NCBI RefSeq assembly: GCF_004327285.1
Contig: NZ_QJUI01000002.1
Coordinates: forward strand, 62,001 to 126,000
Direction: 5' to 3'
DNA length: 64,000 bases
DNA from: Phytopseudomonas daroniae
GTDB lineage: Bacteria; Pseudomonadota; Gammaproteobacteria; Pseudomonadales; Pseudomonadaceae
Below are positions 17,130-26,305 of this stretch, piece after piece. The position numbers and the translations under genes were made by a program. Below the pieces are notes generated by a model, which saw nothing but the letters and a program-made list of their open reading frames with translations, was not told the DNA's origin and did not search any database. Every line of letters begins with the position of its first letter. The stretch's first letter is position 1.

Positions 17130-17276
17130 GGGCAAATCCTTGGGTAAGAGGAACACCGCCAACTCGTGGCGAACCCGACCATTATCTCGAGGTTCCATTG
17201 CAGCGGGTAGCGGGCCACAGGTAAGGTCAGTACCAAGCAAACCTTATCAATCGAATCATCAGTTGAAAGCTTGACC

Positions 17277-18200
17277 ATGGATACCCTGCGCGGCATCGAG
17301 AGCTTCGTGAAAGCGGTGGAAACCGGCAGTATCGCCGCGGGCGCTCGCCTGCTGGGCATCAGCGCCGCAGCGGCCAGCCAGAATATCGCCCGCCTGGAAG
17401 CCTCCCTCGGTGTGCGCCTGCTGACACGCACCACCCGTAGCCTGGCCCTCACGGAAAGTGGCGTGCTGTATTTCGAGCAGGTGCGCAATGTGCTGCGCGA
17501 CCTTGAACTGGCGCGCAGCAATGCCACGCAACTGCATGACGATCCCCAGGGCCGGTTGCGTATCGCGGCCAGCGCCGCATTCGGCCGCTATGTGCTGGCG
17601 CCGCTGCTGCCGGCCTTCACCGCTCGTTATCCGCGCATCGCCTGCGAGCTGATCACCACGGATCGCAGCGTCAATCACATCCAGGAATCGGTGGATATCA
17701 GCATCCGTATCCCGCAGCAGTTGGAAGACGGGCTGGTAGCGCGGCATATCGCCAGCGTGCCGTCGATCTACTGCGCATCGCCAGCCTATTTGCAAAAAGC
17801 CGGTACGCCGGTCGCGCCCGAAGAACTGCGCGAGCATGACTGTCTGGCCTTCAAGGTCGCCGTGGACGGCCGCCTGATGCCCTGGCGATTCATGCGCGAC
17901 GGGGTTCGCTTCGATGCGCAGATTCGCGTGGCGCTGATCAGCGATGATATCGATGTGCTCGCCAGAGTCGCCGCCAACGGTGGTGGCATCACGCGCCTGG
18001 CTGCCTTCGTCGCCGACCCCTACCTGGCGAGCGGCCACCTGCAGCAGTTATTCGCCGAGCCGCAGAAATCGGGCAGTCAGGCGCTTACCGAGCCTCTCGA
18101 TTACTACCTGTGCGTGCGTGACCGCTACGAGCTGACGCCCAAGGTGCGTGCCTTCGTCGATCATCTGCATTACAACCTTCGCGACGATTGGCGGCCTTAG
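17277..18200 (+). CDS. LysR-family transcriptional regulator
   Basis: Typical LTTR of 307 aa. The N-terminal winged helix reads MDTLRGIESFVKAVETGS with SAAAASQNIARLEASLGVRLL as recognition helix and RTTRSLALTESG as wing. The co-inducer domain (about 90-300) includes GRLRIAASAAFGRYVLAPLLP. I start at the ATG at 17277, not the TTG two codons upstream. This subgroup (AaeR/DmlR-like) often regulates a divergent gene, here DUF2798. Its TAG stop lies inside the end of the repeat element beginning at 18197. Confidence 0.92.
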   Translation: MDTLRGIESFVKAVETGSIAAGARLLGISAAAASQNIARLEASLGVRLLTRTTRSLALTESGVLYFEQVRNVLRDLELARSNATQLHDDPQGRLRIAASAAFGRYVLAPLLPAFTARYPRIACELITTDRSVNHIQESVDISIRIPQQLEDGLVARHIASVPSIYCASPAYLQKAGTPVAPEELREHDCLAFKVAVDGRLMPWRFMRDGVRFDAQIRVALISDDIDVLARVAANGGGITRLAAFVADPYLASGHLQQLFAEPQKSGSQALTEPLDYYLCVRDRYELTPKVRAFVDHLHYNLRDDWRP

Positions 18201-18343
18201 AACCTTCTCAAAGTCTGCTGCGCGTCGGCCATGCTGCGTTGAAATCGGGCTCAGAATGCTCATTTACAGCCAGTAAACTGCGCTTCTTCGCCCGATTTCG
18301 CCTTGCCTGGCTCTAGCTCGCGAGACATTGAACAGGTTCTTAA
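18197..18343. repeat. Dispersed palindromic repeat with TTAGAACCT ends (MITE-like)
   Basis: A 147-bp non-coding element begins TTAGAACCTTCTCA and ends TGAACAGGTTCTTAA, imperfect terminal inverted repeats. Internally GAAATCGGGC (18241-18250) pairs with GCCCGATTTC (18290-18299) around a loop containing TTTACAGCCAGTAAA. The element overlaps the LysR stop codon. A short related end (TTAGAACCTGTTCACGATCT) occurs at about 29500. Its dispersed nature and end structure suggest a non-autonomous mobile repeat. Confidence 0.7.
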
Positions 18344-18406
18344 CGAATTTGACTCGCCGAGTGAATCCGGTAGGCTCGGCAGCTCATTTGAACGGAGTGT
18401 TCCCCC

Positions 18407-18688
18407 ATGGCCAAAGCCACTGCCCGCCACATCCTGGTTGCCACCGAAGAGAAGTGCAACGAACTGAAAGCTGCCATCGAAGGCGGTGCCGACTTCGCCC
18501 AGGTCGCCAAAGACAACTCCAGCTGCCCATCCAGCCGTGACGGCGGCAACCTCGGCTCGTTCGGCCCTGGCCAGATGGTCAAGGAATTCGACACTGTCGT
18601 ATTCAGCGCTCCGGTCAACGTGGTTCAGGGCCCGGTGAAAACCCAGTTCGGTTATCACCTGCTCGAAGTGACCAGCCGCCAGGATTGA
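18407..18688 (+). CDS. ppiC: Parvulin-type peptidyl-prolyl isomerase (PpiC)
   Basis: Small cytoplasmic rotamase of 93 aa, a single parvulin domain with no signal peptide. Signatures are MAKATARHILVATEEKCNEL with the active-site His8, then FAQVAKDNSSCPSSRDGGNL, GSFGPGQMVKEFDTVVF and the C-terminal TQFGYHLLEVTSRQD containing the conserved GYH. Length equals E. coli PpiC. It catalyses cis-trans isomerisation of prolyl bonds. The gene stands alone between a repeat and a metallopeptidase gene. Confidence 0.95.
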   Translation: MAKATARHILVATEEKCNELKAAIEGGADFAQVAKDNSSCPSSRDGGNLGSFGPGQMVKEFDTVVFSAPVNVVQGPVKTQFGYHLLEVTSRQD

Positions 18689-18835
18689 TCACGCCGCGCC
18701 TGGTGCCAGTCCGGCACCAGGCCACTCTCTCGCTTTCACCGGCACGCCTGCCCAGGCGACAGAAAATGCCGGAACCGCCCCGCCACCGCACCACTCTATC
18801 GCTCCGGTAGTCCCCACCTTCCGCGAGGCCATGAC

Positions 18836-19984
18836 ATGAATCGGTTCTTCCAGGCCCTCGGCCTGCGTATTGGCGACTCGGCAAGACAGGCTCGCACGCC
18901 CAGCCAGAAGGCGCTGGGGCAATGCACTTGCGGCCAGCCGATCTTCTTCCGCAACAGCCAGTGCCTGGCCTGCCAGTCGCCCTTGGGCTTTGATCCCGAG
19001 CGGGGCCAGGTGGTCACGCTGATGGCCAGCGAGCAGACCGATGTATGGCGCGTGGAAGGCGATCCACAAGGCTGGCGCTACCGACGCTGCAACAACCTGC
19101 ACACGGCTGCCGGCTGCAACTGGCTGCTACCGGCGATATACGGCCCCGGTCTATGCACCGCCTGCCAGCTCAACCGTACCATCCCCGATCTGTCGGTGCC
19201 GGACAACGATCGACGCTGGGCGCGCTTCGAAACCGCCAAACGCCGGCTGGTGGCGCAACTGCTGACCATGGGCCTGCCACTGATCAGCAAGAACGAAGAC
19301 GAAACCCGCGGTCTGGCTTTCGATTTTCTTGGCCCGGACACCGATGGCCAGCAACCCACCACTGGCCACGCCAACGGTCTGATCACCCTGAACATCGCCG
19401 AAGCCGACGACGACGTACGCGAGCAGACGCGCATTCAGTTGCATGAGCCTTACCGCACCCTGCTCGGCCACTTCCGCCATGAGGTCGGTCATTACTACTG
19501 GGATCGGCTGATTGCCAACAGCCAATGGCTGAACGACTACCGCATGCTGTTCGGCGATGAGCGTGCCGACTACGGCGCCGCACTGCAGCGTCACTACGAA
19601 CAGGGCGCGCCAGCCGACTGGCAGGCTTCCTTCGTCAGCGCCTACGCCACCATGCACCCATGGGAAGACTGGGCGGAAACCTGGGCTCACTATCTGCACA
19701 TGATGGACACACTGGATACTGCCTTGAGCTTCGGCATGCGCGCCGGCGACGTGGAGTTGGAGTTCCGGCCCTTCACCCGAGCGGCGCTCTATGACCCGAA
19801 TGACCCGCTGGCCGATGAATTCCTGCAGTTCGTCAATGCCTGGATCGAGCTGGCCGCCATGCTCAACGAACTGGCACGCAGCATGGGTCAGAAGGATCTC
19901 TACCCCTTCGTGCTGCCCGCGGCGGTCATCGGCAAGCTGCAGTTCATCCATCGGGTGATTCAGGCCGCGTCTCCCACCACTTGA
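18836..19984 (+). CDS. Putative zinc-binding metallopeptidase with N-terminal zinc ribbon (COG4307 type)
   Basis: Cytoplasmic protein of 382 aa. The N-terminus carries a zinc ribbon (CTCG...CLAC at about residues 31-47) and a second pair of Cys (CNNLH..GCNW, CTAC). The central region holds the gluzincin-like motif FRHEVGHYYWDRL near residue 215, with a downstream acidic DERADYG and the conserved HPWEDWAETWAHYLH. The family is annotated only as a putative zinc-binding metallopeptidase, and no substrate is known. It lacks an export signal. It may be co-oriented with the GFA gene 51 bp downstream. Confidence 0.85.
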   Translation: MNRFFQALGLRIGDSARQARTPSQKALGQCTCGQPIFFRNSQCLACQSPLGFDPERGQVVTLMASEQTDVWRVEGDPQGWRYRRCNNLHTAAGCNWLLPAIYGPGLCTACQLNRTIPDLSVPDNDRRWARFETAKRRLVAQLLTMGLPLISKNEDETRGLAFDFLGPDTDGQQPTTGHANGLITLNIAEADDDVREQTRIQLHEPYRTLLGHFRHEVGHYYWDRLIANSQWLNDYRMLFGDERADYGAALQRHYEQGAPADWQASFVSAYATMHPWEDWAETWAHYLHMMDTLDTALSFGMRAGDVELEFRPFTRAALYDPNDPLADEFLQFVNAWIELAAMLNELARSMGQKDLYPFVLPAAVIGKLQFIHRVIQAASPTT

Positions 19985-20035
19985 ACGCGGCCGGGCTGGA
20001 CTATGCTGTTGGCGTCAACTTACGGAGTATCTGCC

Positions 20036-20452
20036 ATGGCTGATCTTGAAAAACACGGCAGCTGCCTGTGCGGCGCCATCACCCTGACCCTGCACCTAGC
20101 CGAACCGACCATCAGCGCCTGCCATTGCGCGACATGCCGCAAATGGGGCGGAGGCCCGCTGTTGGTGGCCGAGGGCGAGGACGCCCATTTCACCGGTGAG
20201 CAGCACTTGCGCGTGTATGCCTCCTCAGACTGGGCAGAACGCGGATTCTGCGGCGAGTGCGGCAGCCATCTGTTCTATCGGCTCAAAAGTGGTGGGCTCT
20301 ATGCCGTACCGGTGGGTGTGCTGGATGGCGACGAGACCTGGCACTTCGAGAGCCAGATATTCATCGACGCCAAACCTGGCTACTACTGCTTCGCCAACCA
20401 GACCCGGGAGCTCACCGGCGAGCAGGTGTTCGCCGAATTCGGACAGCCGTGA
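20036..20452 (+). CDS. GFA family protein (glutathione-dependent formaldehyde-activating enzyme-like)
   Basis: Small zinc protein of 138 aa. Start ATG at 20036 with CGGAG about 9 bp upstream. The zinc-ligand pattern is complete: GSCLCGAITL, ACHCATCRKWGGGP and GFCGECGSHLFY. Members of the family resemble formaldehyde-activating enzyme (Gfa), but most, including this one, have no proven substrate. No formaldehyde oxidation genes are adjacent. It converges tail to tail with the inositol-phosphatase gene (7 bp between stops). Confidence 0.9.
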   Translation: MADLEKHGSCLCGAITLTLHLAEPTISACHCATCRKWGGGPLLVAEGEDAHFTGEQHLRVYASSDWAERGFCGECGSHLFYRLKSGGLYAVPVGVLDGDETWHFESQIFIDAKPGYYCFANQTRELTGEQVFAEFGQP

Positions 20453-20459
20453 TGCGACC

Positions 20460-21290
20460 TCAATCAGCATCCAGCGACGGCCCGATCATGGCCGCCAACT
20501 GCTCGTAGACTCCGGGCGCGGCGACCAGATACGGGTTGCCACCGAGCAATCCATCAGCGCGCAGAAAGTCGCTATGGCGCCCGCCGGCCTCACGTACCAA
20601 CACCAGCCCTGCCAGGCAGTCCCAGCTTTTCAGGTGGGTTTCGTAGTAACCGATCAACCGTCCGGCAGCGACGTAGGCGGTCATCAAGGCGCCGGAGCCA
20701 TTGCGCAGGAACATGCCGCCCTCGTCGAGCAGCGCGCTGATGAAGGGCAGGAAGTTTTCCTTTCCAGGCCGGTGAGTGGTACCGACACCGACCAGCCCTT
20801 CACGCACATGACCCGCCTCGTGGGCCGCCAGCGGCGTATCGTTGACGAACGCACCGCGGCCGATGAAGCCGTGGAACAGTTCATCGTGGTTGGGATCGGC
20901 GATTGCTCCGAGCAGCGGCTCACCATCCACCAGCAGGCCGATGGATACGCACCAGTTGTGCAGGCCATTGAGAAAGCACGCCGTGCCGTCGATGGGGTCG
21001 ATCACCCAGATGCAGTGGGCCTGCAGACCAGCGCTGCCACCCTCCTCGCCAACGATGCCATCCTCGGGGAAATGCTCTGCAAGCTCGCCGCGAATGAAGG
21101 CTTCCACGTCCTGGTCGGCGATGCTCACCACGTCCTGCTGGTCATTACCCTTGTGCTGCACAGTCAGGCTGTTGCGCTGCGCGTAATAGGCCATGCCGCG
21201 CGCGGCCGCTTCCTGAGCCACGCGCTTGGCAAACGCGTAGCGAGCGGCCAGGCCGTCGTTGCGGTTGAATGTATCGTGGGGACTCGACAT
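20460..21290 (-). CDS. Inositol monophosphatase family protein
   Basis: Mg2+-dependent sugar-phosphate phosphatase of 276 aa. All three family motifs are present: the metal-binding IVGEEGG, WVIDPIDGTACFLNG (motif A) and the C-terminal KSWDCLAGLVLVREAGG (motif B). The sequence is of the IMPase/histidinol-phosphatase-like branch, so the substrate could be inositol-phosphate, fructose-1,6-bisphosphate or another sugar phosphate; context does not decide. AGGAG lies upstream of the ATG. It is not SuhB, which is shorter and differs in motifs. Confidence 0.9.
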   Translation of the reverse strand: MSSPHDTFNRNDGLAARYAFAKRVAQEAAARGMAYYAQRNSLTVQHKGNDQQDVVSIADQDVEAFIRGELAEHFPEDGIVGEEGGSAGLQAHCIWVIDPIDGTACFLNGLHNWCVSIGLLVDGEPLLGAIADPNHDELFHGFIGRGAFVNDTPLAAHEAGHVREGLVGVGTTHRPGKENFLPFISALLDEGGMFLRNGSGALMTAYVAAGRLIGYYETHLKSWDCLAGLVLVREAGGRHSDFLRADGLLGGNPYLVAAPGVYEQLAAMIGPSLDAD

Positions 21291-21386
21291 GCTCGGACAC
21301 TCCTGAGTGACATTGGCAATCCGCCGACTTGCGATGCAGCGGCAACAGCCTCTACCCTGCGCGCTTCCTGATCGGGCTCCAGTGCA

Positions 21387-22121
21387 ATGACCCTCGCCGA
21401 CCTTCTGTTGTTCGCCATTCCAGCAGTCTTCCTCACCGGCCTTTCGAAAGGCGGCTTCGGTGGTGCCCTTGGCGGCATCGCGGTGCCGCTGCTGGCCCTG
21501 GCCACCTCGCCGATGCAGGCCGTAGCGGTGATGCTGCCGATACTCTGCCTGGCCGACGTGGTCGGGCTCAAGGCCTACTGGGGCAAATGGGACACGGCCA
21601 ACCTCAAGATCATGTTGCCTGGCGCCCTGATCGGCATCGCCATCGGCTCGCTGACCTTCGAGTTGCTCAACGAGAACCTGATCGGCCTGCTGATCGGCCT
21701 CATCGCCATTTCCTTCGTACTGCTGGGGCTGCTGAAGACCGATCCGTCACCGCGCCCGCTGCAACCCAAGCGTGGCCTGATCCTCTCGTCCCTGGCTGGT
21801 TTCACCAGCTTCGTCGCCCATGCTGGCGGGCCGCCGGTGATGATGCACCTGCTGCCGCAACAGTTGGACAAGCTGCGCTACGTGGCCACCATCAACCTGT
21901 TCTTCCTGCTGACCAACGCCATGAAGCTGATTCCCTATACCTGGCTCGGTCAATTCACCCGGGAGAACCTGCTGCTCAGCCTGATGCTCGCGCCCATCGT
22001 GCCGCTCGGCGTGTGGACGGGCCTGTGGCTGCAGTCGCGCATCAACCACACCTGGTTCTACCGCATCGCCCGGTTGGGCATGCTGGTGGCAGGGCTTCAG
22101 CTGATCTGGAAGAACATCTGA
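21387..22121 (+). CDS. TauE/SafE family sulfite or sulfoacetate exporter-like protein
   Basis: Membrane protein of 244 aa with seven or eight predicted helices. The N-terminal repeat motif FLTGLSKGGFGGALGGIAVPLL and the second half FTSFVAHAGGPPVMMHLLPQQ are the two TauE/SafE half-domains with their conserved Gly/Ser/Lys residues. TSUP proteins move sulfur-based organic anions or sulfite. No sulfonate genes are nearby, so the substrate is open. Divergent from the phosphatase gene, with 96 bp between, and convergent with dgt. Confidence 0.88.
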   Translation: MTLADLLLFAIPAVFLTGLSKGGFGGALGGIAVPLLALATSPMQAVAVMLPILCLADVVGLKAYWGKWDTANLKIMLPGALIGIAIGSLTFELLNENLIGLLIGLIAISFVLLGLLKTDPSPRPLQPKRGLILSSLAGFTSFVAHAGGPPVMMHLLPQQLDKLRYVATINLFFLLTNAMKLIPYTWLGQFTRENLLLSLMLAPIVPLGVWTGLWLQSRINHTWFYRIARLGMLVAGLQLIWKNI

Positions 22122-22132
22122 CAGGCCGAGGG

Positions 22133-23605
22133 CTATAACGCCGACAACGTACGGTACTCGTCGTGCGCGTGCTGGTCGGTCATGCCACTGATGAAATCCT
22201 GCAGCAACCGGCAGCGGTGATAGAACTCCCAGGCTGCATTGTCCGCCTCGCCGCACTCGCGCACGGCCTGACGATAGGCCTTGAGCAACTGACTCGGCAG
22301 GCGTCGCACCAGCATCTGCAGGTGAGCCTCACGGCGGCAGCGGCCTTCGGTCAGCTCCAGAAAGGTCTCGGCATCGACCCGCAGCAATGCGCCATAGTTG
22401 TCCAGCAGCCCCTGGATGATCCGGTAGCCCTGTAACTGCAAGGTTTCCACCTCGCGGTGGCAGAACACCCGCGCCATGGCCACATCCTTGAAGGTCTGCA
22501 CGATGGCATGAGGCAGGCTGTCGTCCTCGATCAGCGCGCGATCCAGGGTACCGCTGTGAACCGCTTCGATATTGTCGATGAACTGGCGCGCCGCGTGCTG
22601 CACCAGCGGATGGATCATGCTGACCCGCAGCTTGACGAAAAACTCGCCAGCCTTGTTGATCTCTTCGTGGTGATAGCTTTCCAGCGCCTGTTCGACCAGA
22701 GCGCGAAACGAATGACGCGAACCGGGAATCCGTGCATCGGGTGATTGCAGCTTTTCGAACGTGTCGATAAGTAGAGGCGCCAGTTCGGCTACACCGAGGA
22801 TGCCCTTCTCCACCGAATCCTCGATGTCGGCCAGACAATAAGAGATGTCGTCAGCCGCCTCCATGATGTAGGCCACCGGATGGCGGGTGCCAGGTTGTTG
22901 GCCAAGCGTCCGCTGCAGACCCGCGACGAAGTCTTCCTCGGAGAGATAGAACCCCGGTTTCTTGTTCAGGTAGGCATTGACGGTGCCCTTGGCCGGTTTC
23001 GGCTGATAGGCGGGGCGCAGGTACTTGAGCAGGCCGGCGGTCTGGGTGTAAGTCAGCCGCAACCGCTGCAGGTTGACCACCAGCCGCACGGCCTGGGCAT
23101 TGCCTTCGAAATTGCGCAGGTCGGCGCGCATCCGCTGGTGCAGCTCACCGTTGTCCGGCGGTTGTGGCAGCGCCACGGCGAACAGCCCGTCGAGCGCGCG
23201 ATCGAACCACTCGCCGATGGCGAATTCGCCAAAGTGGCCGAATGGCGGATTACCGATGTCATGCATCAGACAGGTCATTTCCACCAGGCTTTCCAGCGCG
23301 CCCTGCAGACCGTCCAGGCCGTAATCGGCATCACGATCACCCAACTGGGCATAAAGCGTGCGGACAATGAAGCGCCCGGTCTGCTGCACTTCCATGGAGT
23401 GGGTCAGGCGGCTGCGCACCGCCGCGTTGCGCTCCAGGGGAAACACCTGGGTACGCTGCTGCAGACGGCGGATGGCGGCGGAGTTGATGATGCGCCCGCG
23501 GTCGCTTTCGAAGGCGTAGAGCAGATCGACATCGGCCACGCTGCCCATTTGATCGCCAGGGCGCAAGGCACAGATCCTGTCTTTGAAATTCACCACTGGG
23601 GGCAT
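22133..23605 (-). CDS. dgt: Deoxyguanosinetriphosphate triphosphohydrolase
   Basis: Hydrolyses dGTP to deoxyguanosine and tripolyphosphate, influencing dNTP pools. The 490-aa protein matches the E. coli-type Dgt (505 aa), with FESDRGRIINSAAIRRLQQR, TQVFPLERNAAVRSRLTHSMEVQQ and the HD-domain metal site CLMHDIGNPPFGHFGE. Later VAYIMEAADDISYCLADIEDS supplies the remaining Asp ligand. A later ATG at 23548 would lose the family N-terminus, so I use 23605. It is divergent from a 62-aa gene at 23724. Confidence 0.94.
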   Translation of the reverse strand: MPPVVNFKDRICALRPGDQMGSVADVDLLYAFESDRGRIINSAAIRRLQQRTQVFPLERNAAVRSRLTHSMEVQQTGRFIVRTLYAQLGDRDADYGLDGLQGALESLVEMTCLMHDIGNPPFGHFGEFAIGEWFDRALDGLFAVALPQPPDNGELHQRMRADLRNFEGNAQAVRLVVNLQRLRLTYTQTAGLLKYLRPAYQPKPAKGTVNAYLNKKPGFYLSEEDFVAGLQRTLGQQPGTRHPVAYIMEAADDISYCLADIEDSVEKGILGVAELAPLLIDTFEKLQSPDARIPGSRHSFRALVEQALESYHHEEINKAGEFFVKLRVSMIHPLVQHAARQFIDNIEAVHSGTLDRALIEDDSLPHAIVQTFKDVAMARVFCHREVETLQLQGYRIIQGLLDNYGALLRVDAETFLELTEGRCRREAHLQMLVRRLPSQLLKAYRQAVRECGEADNAAWEFYHRCRLLQDFISGMTDQHAHDEYRTLSAL

Positions 23606-23723
23606 CGCTAGAGTCTCGACCAGGCGCAGAAACCGCGAGACTAACGCGCAGGGGACGGTTTACCAAGCACCTGCGCATGGAGAGAATGGGCAATCAGTCC
23701 ATCTACTTGCATGAGACCTCGAC

Positions 23724-23912
23724 ATGAGCCGCGCCGACTTTCACCAGCAGCGAGCCGAACAGGCCACCGCCGAGGCCCAGCGCCTGCTGGCACAACAGGC
23801 GATCCTCGGGGCCGGCTGGCTGACCTGGGTCGCCAGCGAACTCTACAAGCTGTCGCCTCCAGAGTACGCGGCCATGGTCAGACGTGAGCTGCAACGCCTG
23901 ACGTCGTCCTGA
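23724..23912 (+). CDS. Conserved small protein, 62 aa
   Basis: Unknown function. MSRADFHQQRAEQATAEAQR begins a helical, Ala/Gln-rich N-terminus. The middle has ILGAGWLTWVASELYKLSP and the end EYAAMVRRELQRLTSS. Length and composition suggest a small soluble helical protein. It is divergent from dgt (118 bp gap) and nearly touches the convergent DUF2789 gene. Codon use and the absence of overlap with another gene favour a real gene. Confidence 0.7.
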   Translation: MSRADFHQQRAEQATAEAQRLLAQQAILGAGWLTWVASELYKLSPPEYAAMVRRELQRLTSS

Positions 23913-23923
23913 GAGCGTTTTAG

Positions 23924-24169
23924 CTACGCCAGCTTGCTCCCGTGCAGGCGCACGTTGAGCTCATCGACCACTGGCGCCCATTCGGCGTCTTCAAGCAGCT
24001 CTTCTTTCAGAAACGCCGCCTGGGATTCGTTCCAGAACGGCGCCTCGGACACCTTGACCTCGTCGGGCAACGGATAGTGCTCGGCAATGAAGGCGTCGAT
24101 GCTGGCCGGGTCGGACTCCAGCCCCAGTTGCTCGAACAAGGTACCAAGGTCTTTGTTGGGAAGTTCCAT
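23924..24169 (-). CDS. DUF2789 family protein
   Basis: Small acidic protein of 81 aa from the ATG at 24169 (MELPNKDLGTLFEQLG), which has GGAG at ideal spacing. An in-frame ATG at 24181 would add four residues and overlap that ribosome site. The pattern LFEQLGLESDPASIDAFIAEH, then LPDEVKVSEAPFWNESQAAFLKEELLEDAEWAPVVDEL is the DUF2789 signature, found in gamma-proteobacteria and of unknown role. It is probably cytoplasmic and monocistronic. Confidence 0.85.
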   Translation of the reverse strand: MELPNKDLGTLFEQLGLESDPASIDAFIAEHYPLPDEVKVSEAPFWNESQAAFLKEELLEDAEWAPVVDELNVRLHGSKLA

Positions 24170-24323
24170 GGGGGTCTCCATCAGGTTGGTCGGTTTTCAT
24201 GCACCTGCTGAGTAGAGCGACGTTCACGAACGACAGTTCAACCTCTCCGGCCCGCGGTTCAAGGGCTGCTCGCCCCCGTTATCGACTATGGTTGAAACCA
24301 ACAGCCATGATTGGGGAAGCACC

Positions 24324-25580
24324 ATGAGCACCCGAGCTTCATGCCGCACCGCGCTTTTTCTGTCCGCCATCGCCCTGCTGCTCACCGCCTGCGCCGGCTC
24401 GCAGACGCCTTCGGCCGATAAACCCGAACGGATCGGGCGTGCCCAGGATCTCTACGAATTGCCGCTGGCCTACCAGCCCGGCACCTACCGGCATATGGAC
24501 GAACTGTTCTTTACCCGTACCGTGCCCCGCGGTACGCAGGTCTATCCACTACCGGCCCGCACCGAAGTGCCCGTGCAATACAGCGTCGATGGCCAGTCGC
24601 TTGGCACCGAGGCGTTCATGCGGCGCAATCAGGTAGGCGGCCTGCTGATCATCAAGGACGGCAAGATCGCCCTGGAAAAGTATGCGATGGGCAACGACGC
24701 CAGTACCCGCTGGACATCCTTCAGTGTAGTCAAATCGATTTCCTCGACCCTGGTCGGTGCCGCCGTGCAACAGGGCAGGATCGCCAGCGTGAAAGATCCG
24801 CTGACCCGCTATCTGCCGCAGCTCAAGGGCGGCGCCTACGACGGCGTGAGCGTCGAGCAGCTGTTGCAGATGAGCTCGGGCGCAGCCTGGGATGAAACCT
24901 ACCGCGACCCGCAGTCCGACCGGCGCCGCATGTTCGAACTGCAACTGGCCAACAACCCCGGGGCCCTGCTCAAGCAGATGTCCAGCCTCAAGAAAGCCCA
25001 CGCACCGGGCACCGTATTCACCTACAGCACCGGCGAATCGCATCTGCAGAGCGAACTGATTCACGCAGCGACCGGCATGACCACCAGCGACTACCTCTCC
25101 GAACGGATCTGGGCACGCCTGGGCATGGAGCGCGACGCCTTCTGGCAGCTGGACAGCCGGGCCGGCCAGGAGATCGGCAGCAGCGGTCTGTCCGCGACGC
25201 TGCGCGATTACGGGCGCTTCGGCCAGTTCATCCTCGATGACGGGGTGATCGACGGCGAACGCATCCTGCCCGCCGGTTGGTTGGCGAGCGCCACCCGCGC
25301 GACGCCAGGCTCGCACCTGGAGCCCGGCAAACTGTATGACGGTGAGTACGCACTCGGCTATGGCTACCAGTGGTGGCTGTTCCCGACAGGTGCCGCAGCC
25401 CTGCCGGAACACGATGGAGGCGCCTTCGAGGCCCAGGGCATCTTCGGGCAATTCCTCTACATCAACCCCAGAGAAAAGGTCGTGGCGGTGGTCTGGAGCA
25501 CCTGGCCGAAGCCGGAAATGGATGAACGAGAAATGGAGACCTATGCCTTCATAGGCGCAGCGGTGAAGGCACTACGCTGA
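24324..25580 (+). CDS. Lipoprotein serine hydrolase of the beta-lactamase/penicillin-binding superfamily
   Basis: The ATG at 24324 (MSTRASCRTALF) gives 418 aa; the longer frame to 24288 lacks support. A lipobox (LLLTACAGS) predicts a lipid-anchored envelope protein. The catalytic Ser-x-x-Lys is in TSFSVVKSISS near residue 133, the Tyr motif in FTYSTGESHLQSELI, and a C-terminal HDGGAFEAQGIFGQ stands in for the KTG strand. The fold resembles esterases, 6-aminohexanoate-dimer hydrolase and class C enzymes. It is unlikely to be a resistance beta-lactamase. The physiological substrate is unknown. Confidence 0.87.
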   Translation: MSTRASCRTALFLSAIALLLTACAGSQTPSADKPERIGRAQDLYELPLAYQPGTYRHMDELFFTRTVPRGTQVYPLPARTEVPVQYSVDGQSLGTEAFMRRNQVGGLLIIKDGKIALEKYAMGNDASTRWTSFSVVKSISSTLVGAAVQQGRIASVKDPLTRYLPQLKGGAYDGVSVEQLLQMSSGAAWDETYRDPQSDRRRMFELQLANNPGALLKQMSSLKKAHAPGTVFTYSTGESHLQSELIHAATGMTTSDYLSERIWARLGMERDAFWQLDSRAGQEIGSSGLSATLRDYGRFGQFILDDGVIDGERILPAGWLASATRATPGSHLEPGKLYDGEYALGYGYQWWLFPTGAAALPEHDGGAFEAQGIFGQFLYINPREKVVAVVWSTWPKPEMDEREMETYAFIGAAVKALR

Positions 25581-25674
25581 TCGAACCAGTGTGCGGGATT
25601 CACGAAGATCGTCGATTGGGCGAACCCGGCGACGCCGTGCTGGTCGATACATCAGATTTGCCTGAGGGATACCT

Positions 25675-26181
25675 ATGATTGATTGCCGACATGGCGTTGG
25701 CTGCTTGCTGCTAAGCCTGATGCTCGCTGGCTGCGCCTCGACTTCCTGCGACGAGCCCCTGAGTGGCGACAGCTGCCGCGACCGCCAACTGCTCTACCAG
25801 AACGATATGCTGCAGGCCAAGATGCTGGTGGTGTCCGGCGATATGGAAAACCACGAGCTGGCCAACGCCCTGCTGCGTCGCGCCGAAAGCGAAGACACGC
25901 TCGGGGAGGTAGCGTTCTACCAGGCGATTCTGATGATCCGCGAAGGCCCACAAACCGACGAGGTGCTGAGCAAGCTGGAGGCTGCCGCCAAGCATGAACA
26001 GCCCTACGCCGTGGCGCTGCTCTATAAAGTCTGGTCAGAACCCTATCTGGTCGACGAGGCCGACCCTATCCGAGCCGAAGAGTATCGTGCCGACTACGCT
26101 GAGCTGGACGTAGCCAAAAGCGGCTATCCGTCCTTCGAAAAGGCGCTGGAGCTGGTCAATCAGCTAGTGCAGATGCCCTAA
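25675..26181 (+). CDS. Hypothetical lipoprotein, 168 aa
   Basis: No named domain recognised. A short signal sequence ends in the lipobox LMLAGCAST (Cys about residue 20). The mature part is alpha-helical and reads like two or three Sel1/TPR-type helix pairs ([42 protein letters not shown]). A Cys pair ([11 protein letters not shown]) follows the anchor. It is followed after 124 bp by the YebC-like gene. Envelope location is predicted; function is unknown. Confidence 0.8.
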   Translation: MIDCRHGVGCLLLSLMLAGCASTSCDEPLSGDSCRDRQLLYQNDMLQAKMLVVSGDMENHELANALLRRAESEDTLGEVAFYQAILMIREGPQTDEVLSKLEAAAKHEQPYAVALLYKVWSEPYLVDEADPIRAEEYRADYAELDVAKSGYPSFEKALELVNQLVQMP

Positions 26182-26305
26182 AACAATTTGCAGGGTGCCA
26201 GCGCGGCGGGGACGGATTAAAATCCGCCACCAGATTCGTCGCGCAGCCCTTCCAGCCAGTCGAAGGCTGCGCCAAGCCATCATCCGCATAGTCGAGAGAA
26301 CAGAC

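Noticed and set aside
20196..21371. 391-codon plus-strand frame across the inositol phosphatase gene
   Set aside because: It overlaps both the GFA gene and the IMPase gene in another frame; the IMPase motifs are complete on the minus strand.
24324..25580. Possible antibiotic-resistance beta-lactamase
   Set aside because: The SxxK is present, but the KTG region is replaced by HDGG and the protein resembles lipid-anchored esterase-like serine hydrolases.
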